Assembly (NCBI GenBank): GCA_017478185.1
Contig: JAFVEA010000003.1
Span: 101,073 to 165,072 of the forward strand
Source: Clostridia bacterium
Lineage (GTDB): Bacteria > Bacillota > Clostridia > Christensenellales > UBA1242
Reading direction: 5' to 3'
Length of the DNA stretch: 64,000 nt
Shown: positions 32,501-40,748 of the stretch, piece after piece
How the letters are laid out: each line of letters opens with the position of its first letter
Position numbering within the stretch: the first letter of the stretch is position 1
The notes under the pieces: generated by a model
Database searches by the model: none
Seen by the model: the letters and a program-made list of their open reading frames with translations, nothing else
Told to the model about the DNA's origin: nothing
Program-made: the position numbers and the translations under genes

Positions 32501-35286
32501 TAACAGAAAACAAGTTAACATATAGCTATCTTGATGATGAAATGAGCTTGTTTAAGTATAAAATTATTTTAAATGAAGTTTATATAACAGGTTATATTTG
32601 CTCATCAGAAGAAGTGACAATTCCATCTTTTTTAAATGGCTTAAAGGTTACAACAATATGTGAAAATGCTTTTTCTTCGTGTGATAAGCTTAAAAAAATA
32701 AACCTTTGCAATCTCACAAAAATTGAAGATAACGCCTTTTTAGGGTGTGAAAACTTAACATATGTGAAGGCAAACAATTTGTCTTATGTTGGAGATAATG
32801 CTTTTAAAAATTGTTTAAATTTGAGTTATATAAGTTTAAATAATGTCACAAATGTGGGAAATGAAGCATTTTTTAACTGTCCAAAACTTTTGTCTGTTGT
32901 TTTGGGGAAAGATATAGAAAGCATTGGCTCAAAGGCATTTGCTTATTTGCCACAGAATGAAGGAATTTATGAAATGGTTTCAAGTTTTGTGTTGTATGGA
33001 ATGAGCGGAACGGTTGCAGAAAGCTATGTTAGCCAAACAAATCAACAAAAAGATTTAACCATAAACAGCACAATAACTTTTGTTCCGGATTTTTATGAGT
33101 TAACAGAAAACGACTTTTTATATGATGAGAAAATATTAACTTCAAGCATTGAAATAACTTCAGTTAATGATTTTGTGGTTGGAAATATAATAATTCCACA
33201 ACAAATTGTTGTTGATGACAAAACTTTGAATATAACACAAATTGGAGCAGAAGCTTTTGATGATTGTTCTTTTATAACAAACATAATTTTGCCAGAAACA
33301 ATCACCAAAATTTCGAATGGAGCTTTTAAAAATTGTTCAGCCTTAAAATCAATAAATTTAAATTATATTGAAGAAGTTGGAAACAATGCCTTTGAAGGGT
33401 GTGACAGTTTAAAAAGCGTGGATGCTCCAAAACTGGAAGAAATAAGCATAAATTGTTTTCTAAATTGTGGAAATCTTGTTTATGTTAGCATTCCAAATGT
33501 TAAAATAATATATGCCCAAGCTTTTAAAAATTGTTATTCTTTAAAAGAGGTTATATCTCCAAAGCTTGAACAAATTTATTATGCGGCATTTCATAGTTGT
33601 TTTTCATTAGAAAAAATTGACCTAAACAAAGTTACATATTTAGGCAGAGAAGTTTATGAGGGTTATTCAACATATGAAGGTTACACTTTTGCATATTGCA
33701 AAAATTTAACAGATATAACATTAAATAATGTTAAAATAATTTATTCAAATTCGTTTTTAGATTCAGGGATTAAAAATGTTGTTTTAGGCAATTCCATAGC
33801 AATTTCTGAACAAAAAGGCTTTTATGTAACATATGTGTTTTCAAAAACTTGTGAAAATTTCACAACAGATATGACAATTTATGGAAAATCTGGAACAATG
33901 GCTCAAACTGTTGCACAACAAGCTAAATGTGAGTTTGTTCCTCTTGAAGAGTTTAGTGTTAACTTGCCTGAGAGTTTGATTGTTGGAAAGAATCAAACAC
34001 AAGTTTTAAAAGCAGAAACAAATGGTTATGACGTAACTTATCAGTGGTATCAAATAACAAATAATTATCCTTTGGGGAAAAAATTGGATGGTGAAACAAA
34101 ATCTTATTTGGGTTTAAACACAGATACGATTGGAACATACAAATATTTTGTTAAAGCAACCAATTTTGATGGAACAACAAAACAATCTAACACAGCAACA
34201 GTTAATGTTGTTCAATCTTATAACTTAACAACAGAAGAACAAGGCTTTGGGGTTGTTAATCCACATTGCGATTATGTTTATGACACTCAAACATTTTTAA
34301 TAACTCCAAGAATTGGTTATTATGTTAAAGAAATAAAAATAAATAGTGAAGATATTGATAGTGAGGATTTATCAAGTTTAAAAGATGGTGGAGAATATGT
34401 TTTAGAAAACATAAGTGAAGATATAACTATATCAGCTGTTTTTGAAATTTATAAATATAATATAAATGTTTCATCAAACAACCTAGGTTCAGTTTCTGTT
34501 GATAATAATAATGTTGCAGTTGCAGAATGGGGAACAGACAAAAAAATAACCTTATCAATGAATGACGGCTATTGCATTAGATATATAGAAGTTAATGGTG
34601 AAAAAATCTTAATAACTGATGAAATAATTTCTAGCAAAGAGTTTTATGTTAAAAATATTAAAAATGATATTGAAATTTATGTTTGTTATGACAACAAATT
34701 TGAAATAAAATCTTTAGAAACAGAAAATGGAACCATAAGTGACTCAAAAATTGTTAATTTGGGAGAAGACTATGTTGTTTTTATGAACCCAAACACTGGT
34801 TATGAAATTTCTGACGTTGTTGTTGACGGAAGCTCGGTGTCTGGTGAAGTTTTAAACAATATTAAAAGCACAAATTCATATACATTTAGCTCTGTTAAAA
34901 CAGACCACACAATTGAGGTTTTCTATTCATTGCAAACATTTAAAATAAATTATGAAATTTCATCAGGAGAAGGCGAGGTTTCATTTGATAAAAACATAGA
35001 CAGCATAACTTATGGTGACAGCCGAACAATAATTATAGAGCCAAATGATGGCTATTATGTTGAGAGCGTTTATGTGAATGGAACAAAAGTAAAGCTATCT
35101 AATGACGGAACCTATTTAATTGAAAACATCACAAGCGATTTAATTGTTAAAATAAATTTTGTAAAGCCTGCAGAAAAAAATTCTGCTTTAACAACATTAA
35201 TTGTTGTTCTTTGTTCTGGTTTTGTTGTTGTGATTGGGGCAATGCTAGTTTTGTTAAAAATTTCAAAAGTGATAAAGAAAAAATAG
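29575..35286 (+). CDS. Giant subtilisin-family protease with BspA-type LRR regions
   Basis: 1903 residues, ATG with GGGGAGGG upstream. N-terminal signal peptide (KLYFIFILPIFFVFCFVGINF...KAEQ). Peptidase S8 domain at about 255-540 with Asp near 268 (VLDTGIDTDH), His near 310 (GHGTHVSG) and Ser near 473 (GTSMAAPH). A chitobiase-like beta domain follows (YYTTDGTTPTKTNG). Two long BspA-type leucine-rich regions (about 627-1155 and 1185-1450) repeat the pattern ..IGxxAFxxCxxL.. An Ig-like domain (about 1455-1545) and four units of about 75 residues (to about 1865) precede a C-terminal membrane span and a KKK end. It is a surface-anchored protease. Apparently intact; substrate unknown. Confidence 0.93.
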   Translation: MSKKLYFIFILPIFFVFCFVGINFSKPVKAEQNDIESFLKSYKEMISEDDFLDNYQEKLLDYDDVLSYDNQNMVEAEILEDKLNIFVEQKSNNVASVLSINSSKNQYVLKSDMGEFGLENILLEDEKVFVSVDEVASKLDYEVLYDEEEIKIKNPYETKRIIVYSQKSLNTQNASKATTLFNGMQIFQYETEKATKSAYNYYKNLKDVSNVCLDSVVTTLENSFAPLGLNDSFSYSTWGAEAMNIEDYSNYLLSKSNEQDLKPVYVAVLDTGIDTDHPWFSGRIDFEHGKNFTSSKSSTSYEFEDSLSQGHGTHVSGIIVDLTLKNVQIIPIKVIGDNGYGYTSGIIAGMEYVNTLKDGGLNVLVMNMSLGSEISVGTSDYNLYKNKIESAYQKGILSVVAAGNGDKNQNAVDAETCCPANVETAITVSAISQSNSVYTHPKWSNYGELVDVSAPGGEIISAKAGGGKVSMSGTSMAAPHVSAAIAMLFSDPINNHTLSDVENILQTHVIDLGDVGKDIYFGYGLVNLEYAYTSLLENVVFSNTDSTCLEAFDLTLTNVNADAEIYYTTDGTTPTKTNGTKYTSPIHISSSITITAIAFVFENDDIKFLSRATRMSYYFSSIDTPEKYEILNGVLLKYKGSLEYLAVPSEVNGNQITEIGKDAFKQNTTLKNVTLAESITYIGEEAFSGCTSLKNIYAPGVIKLGSKAFYECIGLIKLNETNFKKLETIGQKAFYNCYNIQEILLPNVKILDFQAFCMGRAQISKLSILNLPSVLTIGEEAFVYCDSLNEVYLPNVITLSSDAFHSCSIKTISLPEVKYLGNYAFYQNTNLKAISIPKAEIISSYCFYNCALTEINAPNVSFVGKDAFYGNTQLLNVDLQSLKSVGESAFEKCSNLKTITTQNIQNVDAFAFYECQSLEEISLPAITHIGGGAFYGTALKKVALSPCLDFVGYSAFKNIDTTCEFFIYKNTIEDYLTENKLTYSYLDDEMSLFKYKIILNEVYITGYICSSEEVTIPSFLNGLKVTTICENAFSSCDKLKKINLCNLTKIEDNAFLGCENLTYVKANNLSYVGDNAFKNCLNLSYISLNNVTNVGNEAFFNCPKLLSVVLGKDIESIGSKAFAYLPQNEGIYEMVSSFVLYGMSGTVAESYVSQTNQQKDLTINSTITFVPDFYELTENDFLYDEKILTSSIEITSVNDFVVGNIIIPQQIVVDDKTLNITQIGAEAFDDCSFITNIILPETITKISNGAFKNCSALKSINLNYIEEVGNNAFEGCDSLKSVDAPKLEEISINCFLNCGNLVYVSIPNVKIIYAQAFKNCYSLKEVISPKLEQIYYAAFHSCFSLEKIDLNKVTYLGREVYEGYSTYEGYTFAYCKNLTDITLNNVKIIYSNSFLDSGIKNVVLGNSIAISEQKGFYVTYVFSKTCENFTTDMTIYGKSGTMAQTVAQQAKCEFVPLEEFSVNLPESLIVGKNQTQVLKAETNGYDVTYQWYQITNNYPLGKKLDGETKSYLGLNTDTIGTYKYFVKATNFDGTTKQSNTATVNVVQSYNLTTEEQGFGVVNPHCDYVYDTQTFLITPRIGYYVKEIKINSEDIDSEDLSSLKDGGEYVLENISEDITISAVFEIYKYNINVSSNNLGSVSVDNNNVAVAEWGTDKKITLSMNDGYCIRYIEVNGEKILITDEIISSKEFYVKNIKNDIEIYVCYDNKFEIKSLETENGTISDSKIVNLGEDYVVFMNPNTGYEISDVVVDGSSVSGEVLNNIKSTNSYTFSSVKTDHTIEVFYSLQTFKINYEISSGEGEVSFDKNIDSITYGDSRTIIIEPNDGYYVESVYVNGTKVKLSNDGTYLIENITSDLIVKINFVKPAEKNSALTTLIVVLCSGFVVVIGAMLVLLKISKVIKKK

Positions 35287-35318
35287 TTTTTTAAAACTAA
35301 AAATTAAAGGAAAGATTT

Positions 35319-36341
35319 ATGGAAAAGTTTGATGCAAAAAATTATTTATATGGCATAAAATCGTATGTTTTTGATAATTTGAAATTGTTTGAAAGTGACC
35401 TTAAATCAATAAAGCTTTCAGGTGATAAAACTGCTAAAATTTTGTTTGGATTTTATGATTTAAATGAAGAAAAAATCTATAAAATAGGAACGGGAAAAGG
35501 TGATATAATTTCTGTTCAAAACATTTTTTGTGATAGGGCTATTGAAGCAAAAAACAGCATAAACATTGTTTTAAACAGTTTAAAATTTTCAAATAGTTTT
35601 GATGGGCAAGTAGTTTGTTTAAAAGAAAAACAATATGTGTTTTTAAACAAAAATTTGGATTATGTTTTTGGTGATGAAAACATAAAATCGCCAAAAAATC
35701 CACAAACAATGCAACAAAAAATAGAATTTTTGGCGTATTTTTGTGCAAAATTGTTTTGTTCTTTAAATTTGGAAGACATAAAGTTTTTGAACACTGATTG
35801 TTATTTTGATAAAGGAAAAAACATAATAGTATGTTTTTTAACTTTAAAAATTTTGAGTGAACAAAATGAGGTTTTAAAAGTTTTAACAAAAGATTATAAC
35901 CATAGATTAAAAATTTCACTAAAAGAAATAAAAAATCAAAAAGAGCTAAAATTAAAGCAAGAAAATTTAGATGATTTAGAAGAAGAAAAAAATCCACAAA
36001 ACTTTTATTATTCCAGAAAATCAGTTCCTTTTTTAAGCGTTGATGCTGTTGTTATGCAATTTGTTGTGAGCCTTTGTTTGTTTAACAAAAGTGAAAAAGT
36101 GGGCGTTCAAGAAATCACAAAATCGTTAAATCAAAAGCTTGAAACAAATGAAAAATTTAAAACCATTTTAAATAGAGTGATAAAAGGGCTTAACGAATTT
36201 AAAGAAAGTGATATTCAAACAATTTTGGATAAATTTTTAAGTAAAAATGAAGAATTAGAACTTTCTAAAAAACAAGATAAATATTTTGTTAAAAATTTTG
36301 GGGAAAATTATGAGAGAATAAAAAAGTTTTCCACATATTAA
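35319..36341 (+). CDS. Unknown cytosolic protein
   Basis: 340 residues, ATG with AAAGGAAAG upstream, 33 bp after the giant protease gene and possibly co-transcribed. The N-terminal half looks alpha/beta (KTAKILFGFYDLNEEKIYKIGTG, GQVVCLKEKQYVFLNKNLDYVFGD). The middle has a YFCAKLFCSLNLEDIKFLNTDCYFD segment and a Lys/Glu-rich linker (EIKNQKELKLKQENLDDLEEEK). The C-terminal third is helical. The layout is faintly like a small pseudokinase, but no kinase motifs are present. No family is recognised. Confidence 0.65.
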   Translation: MEKFDAKNYLYGIKSYVFDNLKLFESDLKSIKLSGDKTAKILFGFYDLNEEKIYKIGTGKGDIISVQNIFCDRAIEAKNSINIVLNSLKFSNSFDGQVVCLKEKQYVFLNKNLDYVFGDENIKSPKNPQTMQQKIEFLAYFCAKLFCSLNLEDIKFLNTDCYFDKGKNIIVCFLTLKILSEQNEVLKVLTKDYNHRLKISLKEIKNQKELKLKQENLDDLEEEKNPQNFYYSRKSVPFLSVDAVVMQFVVSLCLFNKSEKVGVQEITKSLNQKLETNEKFKTILNRVIKGLNEFKESDIQTILDKFLSKNEELELSKKQDKYFVKNFGENYERIKKFSTY

Positions 36342-36368
36342 CAAAAACAATATAAAAACATTTAAAAT

Positions 36369-36397
36369 TTGACAATTCGATGTAAAATTGTTATACT
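36369..36397 (+). promoter_or_regulatory. Promoter
   Basis: -35 TTGACA, 17 bp spacer, -10 TATACT, 26 nt before the ATG at 36423. Confidence 0.88.
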
Positions 36398-36422
36398 TAG
36401 TGTAAGTTTTGAGGAAAGTTTT

Positions 36423-37187
36423 ATGGAAGAAGGTAAAATTAAAAAAATATCAAAAAAAATAAGAGAAAGAATATATAATTTTAAGAAAAAGTTTTCATTT
36501 GAAACAATGAAAAGAATATTTGGTCTTAGAAAAAAGTTAAAAGAAACAAACAATACAAGTGACTTAGCAAAAGAAGAGCAAGAAAAATTAAAAAATCTGA
36601 CAAAAGATAAAGAAAAGCTCATAAAAGAGCCACAGTATTTCATTTACACTAGGTCATATGACCACGATTTTTATAATAAATACGCTAAATTAGAGCCGGA
36701 AACACTTGTGGATAATATAAATGATATTGCAATAAAATATGAAAAGCTTAACAAAGATACAAATGACCAAAGTTTTTCAAAGATAGCTATAAAATCAAAT
36801 GACAACAAAAATGATGCCTACGCCATTGTTTTGCGAGTGTTTGACGGAAGAGTTGATAATGCTGGAAGGCAGTCTCCAACTTGGTTTGGAGTTGTGGTTG
36901 ATGCAAGTGATGAAAACAATTTTGATGAAAAAGCTTTTTGTGAACAGGTTAACAAAGATGTTGAAGAAATGAAGAAGAATAACAAAACAACTTTTGACCT
37001 AGCTTCAAAATATCCAATTGTTTGGAATGAAAAAGAACAGCTTAATGAAAATCAAAAGAAACTTGGTGTTGGTGAGCGTGATATTTATCAAATAGCAAAA
37101 GATGTTTTTTGGGAAGTTCCAAAAGAAAGGGGCAAAAAAGACTTTTATAAACCTCACCAACAAGAAAACACAAGAAATCTAGGTTAA
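36423..37187 (+). CDS. Unknown basic protein
   Basis: 254 residues from the ATG at 36423, chosen because the promoter ends at 36397 and GAGGAAAG precedes it. The first 80 residues are strongly basic and helical (KKISKKIRERIYNFKKKFSFETMKRIFGLRKK, read in parts). The rest is a mixed domain: YFIYTRSYDHDFYNKYAKLEPETL, YAIVLRVFDGRVDNAGRQSPTWFGVVVDASD (in parts) and YPIVWNEKEQ. No signal or membrane span. The basic N-terminus could bind a membrane or nucleic acid. Family unrecognised. Single-gene unit. Confidence 0.65.
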   Translation: MEEGKIKKISKKIRERIYNFKKKFSFETMKRIFGLRKKLKETNNTSDLAKEEQEKLKNLTKDKEKLIKEPQYFIYTRSYDHDFYNKYAKLEPETLVDNINDIAIKYEKLNKDTNDQSFSKIAIKSNDNKNDAYAIVLRVFDGRVDNAGRQSPTWFGVVVDASDENNFDEKAFCEQVNKDVEEMKKNNKTTFDLASKYPIVWNEKEQLNENQKKLGVGERDIYQIAKDVFWEVPKERGKKDFYKPHQQENTRNLG

Positions 37188-37198
37188 TTTTTAAAAAT

Positions 37199-37233
37199 AA
37201 AAGAACTTTACATTATTTTTGTAAAGTTCTTTT
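37199..37233. terminator. Bidirectional intrinsic terminator
   Basis: AAAAGAACTTTAC, loop, GTAAAGTTCTTTT between converging genes. Confidence 0.9.
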
Positions 37234-37249
37234 CAATTATTTTATAATT

Positions 37250-38311
37250 TTATCTGCTTGGTGGAGAATTCTTTTTTGATATTGGGGTGTTAACTTGTTC
37301 TCCATTATTTTGAGGTGTGACATTTCCTTTTGTGGAGTTACTCTTTCCAACCATAGTTGCTATTGTTATAGGGGAGCTCAAAAAATTTGAAACGCCTTGG
37401 TGAGTGCTACTGCAATCTTTGATTTTTCCAGCTGGTTCAAAACATTCTTGCAAAAACTCATCTGAATCAAATTGTTCTAAGCCATTTGCTGTTGATTTTT
37501 TCACGGTTTCCATAATATCAACAAGTTTGTTATTCCCACCATTAAAATATATTGATTTAACATTAAAAGCCTCATCCATAAACCTAAGTGCATCTTTTAT
37601 GTTGTTTACCTCTTCAACTGGTTCAGCTTTAAAAACTCTGCCATCATCTCTTGCTGAGATTAATTTTCCGTATGTGTGTTCTGATGGTATTTTATAGTAT
37701 TTTGGTTTTTCATCTTCTTCCAAAATGTAGTCCAATTGCCCCAAACAACAAAGCCCATCCACGGCTCCGCCAACAATAGCAGAACATCTTAAATGATAAG
37801 ATTCGGGATTGTTTTTTGGACATGTTAAATCAATGCGATAAATTGAAGGAAGATTGCTGGATTTTAATTCTGGAGCCAAACAAAAAATTTGTAGCATATC
37901 AAAAGAACTATTTCTGGTTTTGTTTTCGTGAGCGCTATAGGCAATAACAACTTTTCTTGCGTTTTTCATTTGGTCATAGTTTTCCACTTTTTCAGGTGCT
38001 GTTTTTCCATAAGAGAAATTAAAAATAGGAAACTCTGAATCTCTATGCTTTGGCAAGTTGTTTGTTCTAAGGTCTATGTTCATTGGAAAACCAGTGATTA
38101 ACAAAGCTCGATCATCCATTTCTATTCTTTCTAATGCTTTTTTAGAAAGATTTTTACGAATTGCCACACAATCATGCGAATTTTCACTAAAATTTATTTG
38201 TTCATATTTTGATATTGAGTTTCTATTGTTTGTTTCTTCAACGTTTTTAATGATGATGTCACGATTTTTGTTTATATCTTTTGTGGTTGGGGGTTTTCTT
38301 TTTACTGTCAC
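37250..38311 (-). CDS. Unknown protein
   Basis: 353 residues, GTG start with AAGGAG about 8 nt upstream. After a charged N-terminus comes a domain with RALLITGFPMNIDLRTNNLPK, PIFNFSYGKT and ARKVVIAYSAHENKTRN. This order recalls, at low similarity, the early strands of the unknown pair at 1-2661 (RT-N and YG positions). A Cys-rich segment CSAIVGGAVDGLCCLGQL follows; the C-terminus is Asn/Ser/Pro-rich and likely disordered. No named family. Own promoter and shared terminator. Confidence 0.65.
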   Translation of the reverse strand: MTVKRKPPTTKDINKNRDIIIKNVEETNNRNSISKYEQINFSENSHDCVAIRKNLSKKALERIEMDDRALLITGFPMNIDLRTNNLPKHRDSEFPIFNFSYGKTAPEKVENYDQMKNARKVVIAYSAHENKTRNSSFDMLQIFCLAPELKSSNLPSIYRIDLTCPKNNPESYHLRCSAIVGGAVDGLCCLGQLDYILEEDEKPKYYKIPSEHTYGKLISARDDGRVFKAEPVEEVNNIKDALRFMDEAFNVKSIYFNGGNNKLVDIMETVKKSTANGLEQFDSDEFLQECFEPAGKIKDCSSTHQGVSNFLSSPITIATMVGKSNSTKGNVTPQNNGEQVNTPISKKNSPPSR

Positions 38312-38352
38312 TATTTTTCTCCTTTTTTATAATTTTAAATTTAAGCATTATA

Positions 38353-38381
38353 ATTTTATCATAACAATTTATTGTTGTCAA
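38353..38381 (-). promoter_or_regulatory. Promoter
   Basis: -35 TTGACA, 17 bp spacer, -10 TAAAAT, about 40 nt before the GTG at 38311. Confidence 0.83.
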
Positions 38382-38396
38382 TATCACAAAACAAAG

Positions 38397-39095
38397 CTAT
38401 AAAATAGGATTTTGTCGTGGTTTGTTTTTGTCTCTTGGGTATTTTTGAGGGGTTTTTGAAATTTTTTTAACAATTAAAATATTTCTTAAAAGCTGTTGTT
38501 CTTCTATAAAAAATTCTTCTATTTTTTCAATTTTTCCGCCCAAAATATTCAAAGCATTTTTAGCAGTTTTTAATTCTTCATCAAGTTTTGATGATTTATA
38601 AATTATAGCTGTTCCACCAACTTTTGTTAGTGGCAAAACATACTCTAAAAGCGTGTTTAATGGCGCAACGGCGCGAGATATGCAAACATCAAAACCTTCT
38701 CTTTTTGTTTTTGCAAAATCTTCTGCTCGAGTGTGATAAGCAAAAGCGTTTTCAAAATTTAACAGAGAAATTGTTTCATTCAAAAAATTAACCCTTTTTA
38801 AAAGGCTGTCAATCATTGTTATATTTAGGTCATCTCGAACAATTTTTATGGGGATTGCTGGAAATCCTGCACCAGAGCCAACATCAACAACAAAAGAGTT
38901 TTTTGGGATAAACTTTTCTGCCAAAACACTATCCAAAAAATGCTTTATCAAAACATTTTGCTCTTCAGTTATTGCTGTTAAATTCATTTTATTGTTTTCT
39001 TCTATCAAAAATTGAAAAAATTTATCAAACTTTTCTTCTATTTTTAAAGAATATGGGATATTATATTTATCAAAAATTTGTTTTAAGTTTTTCAT
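38397..39095 (-). CDS. rsmG: 16S rRNA m7G527 methyltransferase RsmG
   Basis: 232 residues. Features of RsmG (GidB): N-terminal FFQFLIEENNKMNLTAI, the SAM-binding DVGSGAGFPAIPIKI at about 72-86, a DSLLKRVNFLNE loop, and ISRAVAPLNTLLEYVLPL with the conserved catalytic region. It methylates G527 of 16S rRNA. No ribosome site is present; TTGACA-17-TATAAT stands 6 nt before the ATG, so the mRNA should be leaderless. The C-terminal PQKYPRDKNKPRQNP is a usual RsmG ending (KFPRKPGTP-like). Confidence 0.95.
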   Translation of the reverse strand: MKNLKQIFDKYNIPYSLKIEEKFDKFFQFLIEENNKMNLTAITEEQNVLIKHFLDSVLAEKFIPKNSFVVDVGSGAGFPAIPIKIVRDDLNITMIDSLLKRVNFLNETISLLNFENAFAYHTRAEDFAKTKREGFDVCISRAVAPLNTLLEYVLPLTKVGGTAIIYKSSKLDEELKTAKNALNILGGKIEKIEEFFIEEQQLLRNILIVKKISKTPQKYPRDKNKPRQNPIL

Positions 39096-39101
39096 ATAAA
39101 A

Positions 39102-39130
39102 ATTATATATTTTATTATATTTTTTGTCAA
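39102..39130 (-). promoter_or_regulatory. Leaderless consensus promoter of rsmG
   Basis: Perfect -35 TTGACA, 17 bp spacer, perfect -10 TATAAT, then 6 nt (TTTTAT) to the ATG. No Shine-Dalgarno is possible within the predicted transcript. Confidence 0.85.
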
Positions 39131-39162
39131 TAAGCTTATAAAAATAATTTTTATAAAATCGC

Positions 39163-39191
39163 TTGCAAAAATAAAAAAATGATTATAAAAT
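39163..39191 (+). promoter_or_regulatory. Promoter
   Basis: -35 TTGCAA, 17 bp spacer, -10 TAAAAT, 18 nt before the ATG at 39210 with AGGAG between. It diverges from the rsmG promoter. Confidence 0.75.
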
Positions 39192-39209
39192 ATTTTTAGG
39201 AGAAACACA

Positions 39210-39794
39210 ATGGAAAAAATTGAGTTTGAAGGTGAAATTTATTATTTTTTAAACAACACTTTTGTTGACCAAACTTTTTGTAGGGTTAGTGATGAATTAT
39301 CAAAAAAACTTGCAAACAATTATTTTAAAAAAGATGATTATCTTGCATTAAACAAAGATGAACTTTTAGAGTATGTTAAAAAGATGAAAGAAGCAGAGCA
39401 ATTTTCTGCTTGCAGAGATGCTTGTTTGTATGGTTTAAAAAATTATGAAAATGATGAAGAATTTATAAAAAAGATTTTGCCAATTATAACCAGCGTTTAT
39501 AGAGCATTAAAACAACCAAGTTTAGCTATTTCAGTTGCTCAAAATTACACTGATTTATATAAGTGTGACAGCGCTCCTCTTTGGACTTCGGTGTCAGCAG
39601 CTTTTTGCGATGTTGGAGATTATAATTCTTGTTTAAAATTTATAAAGCTTGCAATAAAAAAACAAAGGCAAACAAAAACCCCATCACCAGAACTTGCAGA
39701 AGTTTTAAAAAGAGTGGCAAAGTCACTTAATATGACAAACGAAGAAATTAAAAAATATGTCTTAAAAAATGCTGATGAAGATGAAGATTTGTAA
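39210..39794 (+). CDS. Unknown protein, likely TPR-type helical repeats
   Basis: 194 residues, ATG with AGGAG. The first 45 residues are strand-rich (KIEFEGEIYYFLNNTFVDQTF). The rest is helix pairs in which YVKKMKEAEQFSACRDACLYGLKNYENDEEFIKKI and LWTSVSAAFCDVGDYNSCLKFIKLAIKK (read in parts) resemble tetratricopeptide units. Such repeats bind proteins. No further assignment. Single-gene unit, divergent from rsmG. Confidence 0.65.
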   Translation: MEKIEFEGEIYYFLNNTFVDQTFCRVSDELSKKLANNYFKKDDYLALNKDELLEYVKKMKEAEQFSACRDACLYGLKNYENDEEFIKKILPIITSVYRALKQPSLAISVAQNYTDLYKCDSAPLWTSVSAAFCDVGDYNSCLKFIKLAIKKQRQTKTPSPELAEVLKRVAKSLNMTNEEIKKYVLKNADEDEDL

Positions 39795-39916
39795 CAAAAA
39801 ATAAAAATAAATTTATAATTTTATTGTTTTTTATGTTATTTTTAACAAATTCAACCACAAGTTGTAAAAAGAATTTAAAAAACAACCAACTGGCAAAAGT
39901 TATATCACAAAAATGC

Positions 39917-39946
39917 TTGATGAAAAAAGGCTTAATAAAGTATAAT
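39917..39946 (+). promoter_or_regulatory. Promoter of the XRE regulator gene
   Basis: -35 TTGATG, 18 bp spacer, -10 TATAAT, 30 nt before the ATG at 39977. Confidence 0.7.
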
Positions 39947-39976
39947 TTGATTAGAAAGAAAAAAGGAGCAAAAAAT

Positions 39977-40591
39977 ATGCAAATAAGTGAATCATTAAAA
40001 CAAGCACGTCAAAAAAACAAAATGACGCAAGCAAAATTGGCTGAAATGCTAAATTTATCACCTCAATCTGTTAGCAAATGGGAAAAGGGGCTGTCTGAGC
40101 CAAGTGTTGGTGATATTATAAAATTAGCCGATATCTTTAATATGTCGATAGATAATTTGTTGGGGCATAAACCATGTTCAAAAAATGCTGAACTAGAGAT
40201 AAACGAATTTTTAAAAATGCTGGTTGATAAATATTTTGGAAATTTAACAGAAGCTGAAAAGCAAATCAAAACTTATTTAGACAAAAATATTACAACAACT
40301 CAATCTGGCGACAAAGCATGGGGGCAAGGCGGACAAAGATTAATTGCGGCTGCAATATTATATAACTTAAACAAATGTAACAAAAATTATTTTTGTTTGG
40401 ATGATGTTATAAACACTTTGGAACTTGACATAATTGATGAAAACAGACAGCAAAATCTTATAGAAAAATTTAAAGACTCACCAAAACAAATACAAAGAAA
40501 TTTGTCTGGAATATTAGACACTCACAATGCAACATTTAGGGGATATGTGTCTGTTGCAATATCACAACTTGATGAATTAAAAAATGCTTAA
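39977..40591 (+). CDS. XRE-family transcriptional regulator
   Basis: 204 residues from the ATG at 39977 with AAAAGGAG upstream. An N-terminal HTH_3 domain covers about 1-62 (SLKQARQKNKMTQAKLAEML, SPQSVSKWEKGLSEPS, LADIFNMSIDNLLG). The C-terminal 140 residues are helical (FLKMLVDKYFGNLTEAEKQIKTYL; INTLELDIIDENRQQN) with no known effector domain. It probably regulates itself and nearby genes such as the flavin oxidoreductase 158 bp downstream, which is inference from position. Confidence 0.85.
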   Translation: MQISESLKQARQKNKMTQAKLAEMLNLSPQSVSKWEKGLSEPSVGDIIKLADIFNMSIDNLLGHKPCSKNAELEINEFLKMLVDKYFGNLTEAEKQIKTYLDKNITTTQSGDKAWGQGGQRLIAAAILYNLNKCNKNYFCLDDVINTLELDIIDENRQQNLIEKFKDSPKQIQRNLSGILDTHNATFRGYVSVAISQLDELKNA

Positions 40592-40604
40592 AAAATCTTG
40601 TGAT

Positions 40605-40640
40605 AAAAAAGAATAAACCACAAAAGTTTATTCTTTTTTT
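40605..40640 (+). terminator. Intrinsic terminator
   Basis: AAAAAAGAATAAAC, 7 nt loop, GTTTATTCTTTTTT after the XRE gene. Confidence 0.9.
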
Positions 40641-40700
40641 GTTAAATTTAAAAAAATTGATATAAAATATGTGTATTTTATAACTTTAACGCTGTTTTGA

Positions 40701-40729
40701 TTGACATTTTTTTTATGAAAAGGTAAATT
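40701..40729 (+). promoter_or_regulatory. Promoter of the flavin oxidoreductase gene
   Basis: -35 TTGACA, 17 bp spacer, -10 TAAATT, 19 nt before the ATG at 40749. Confidence 0.75.
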
Positions 40730-40748
40730 TAAGGTGAGGAGAAAAAAT

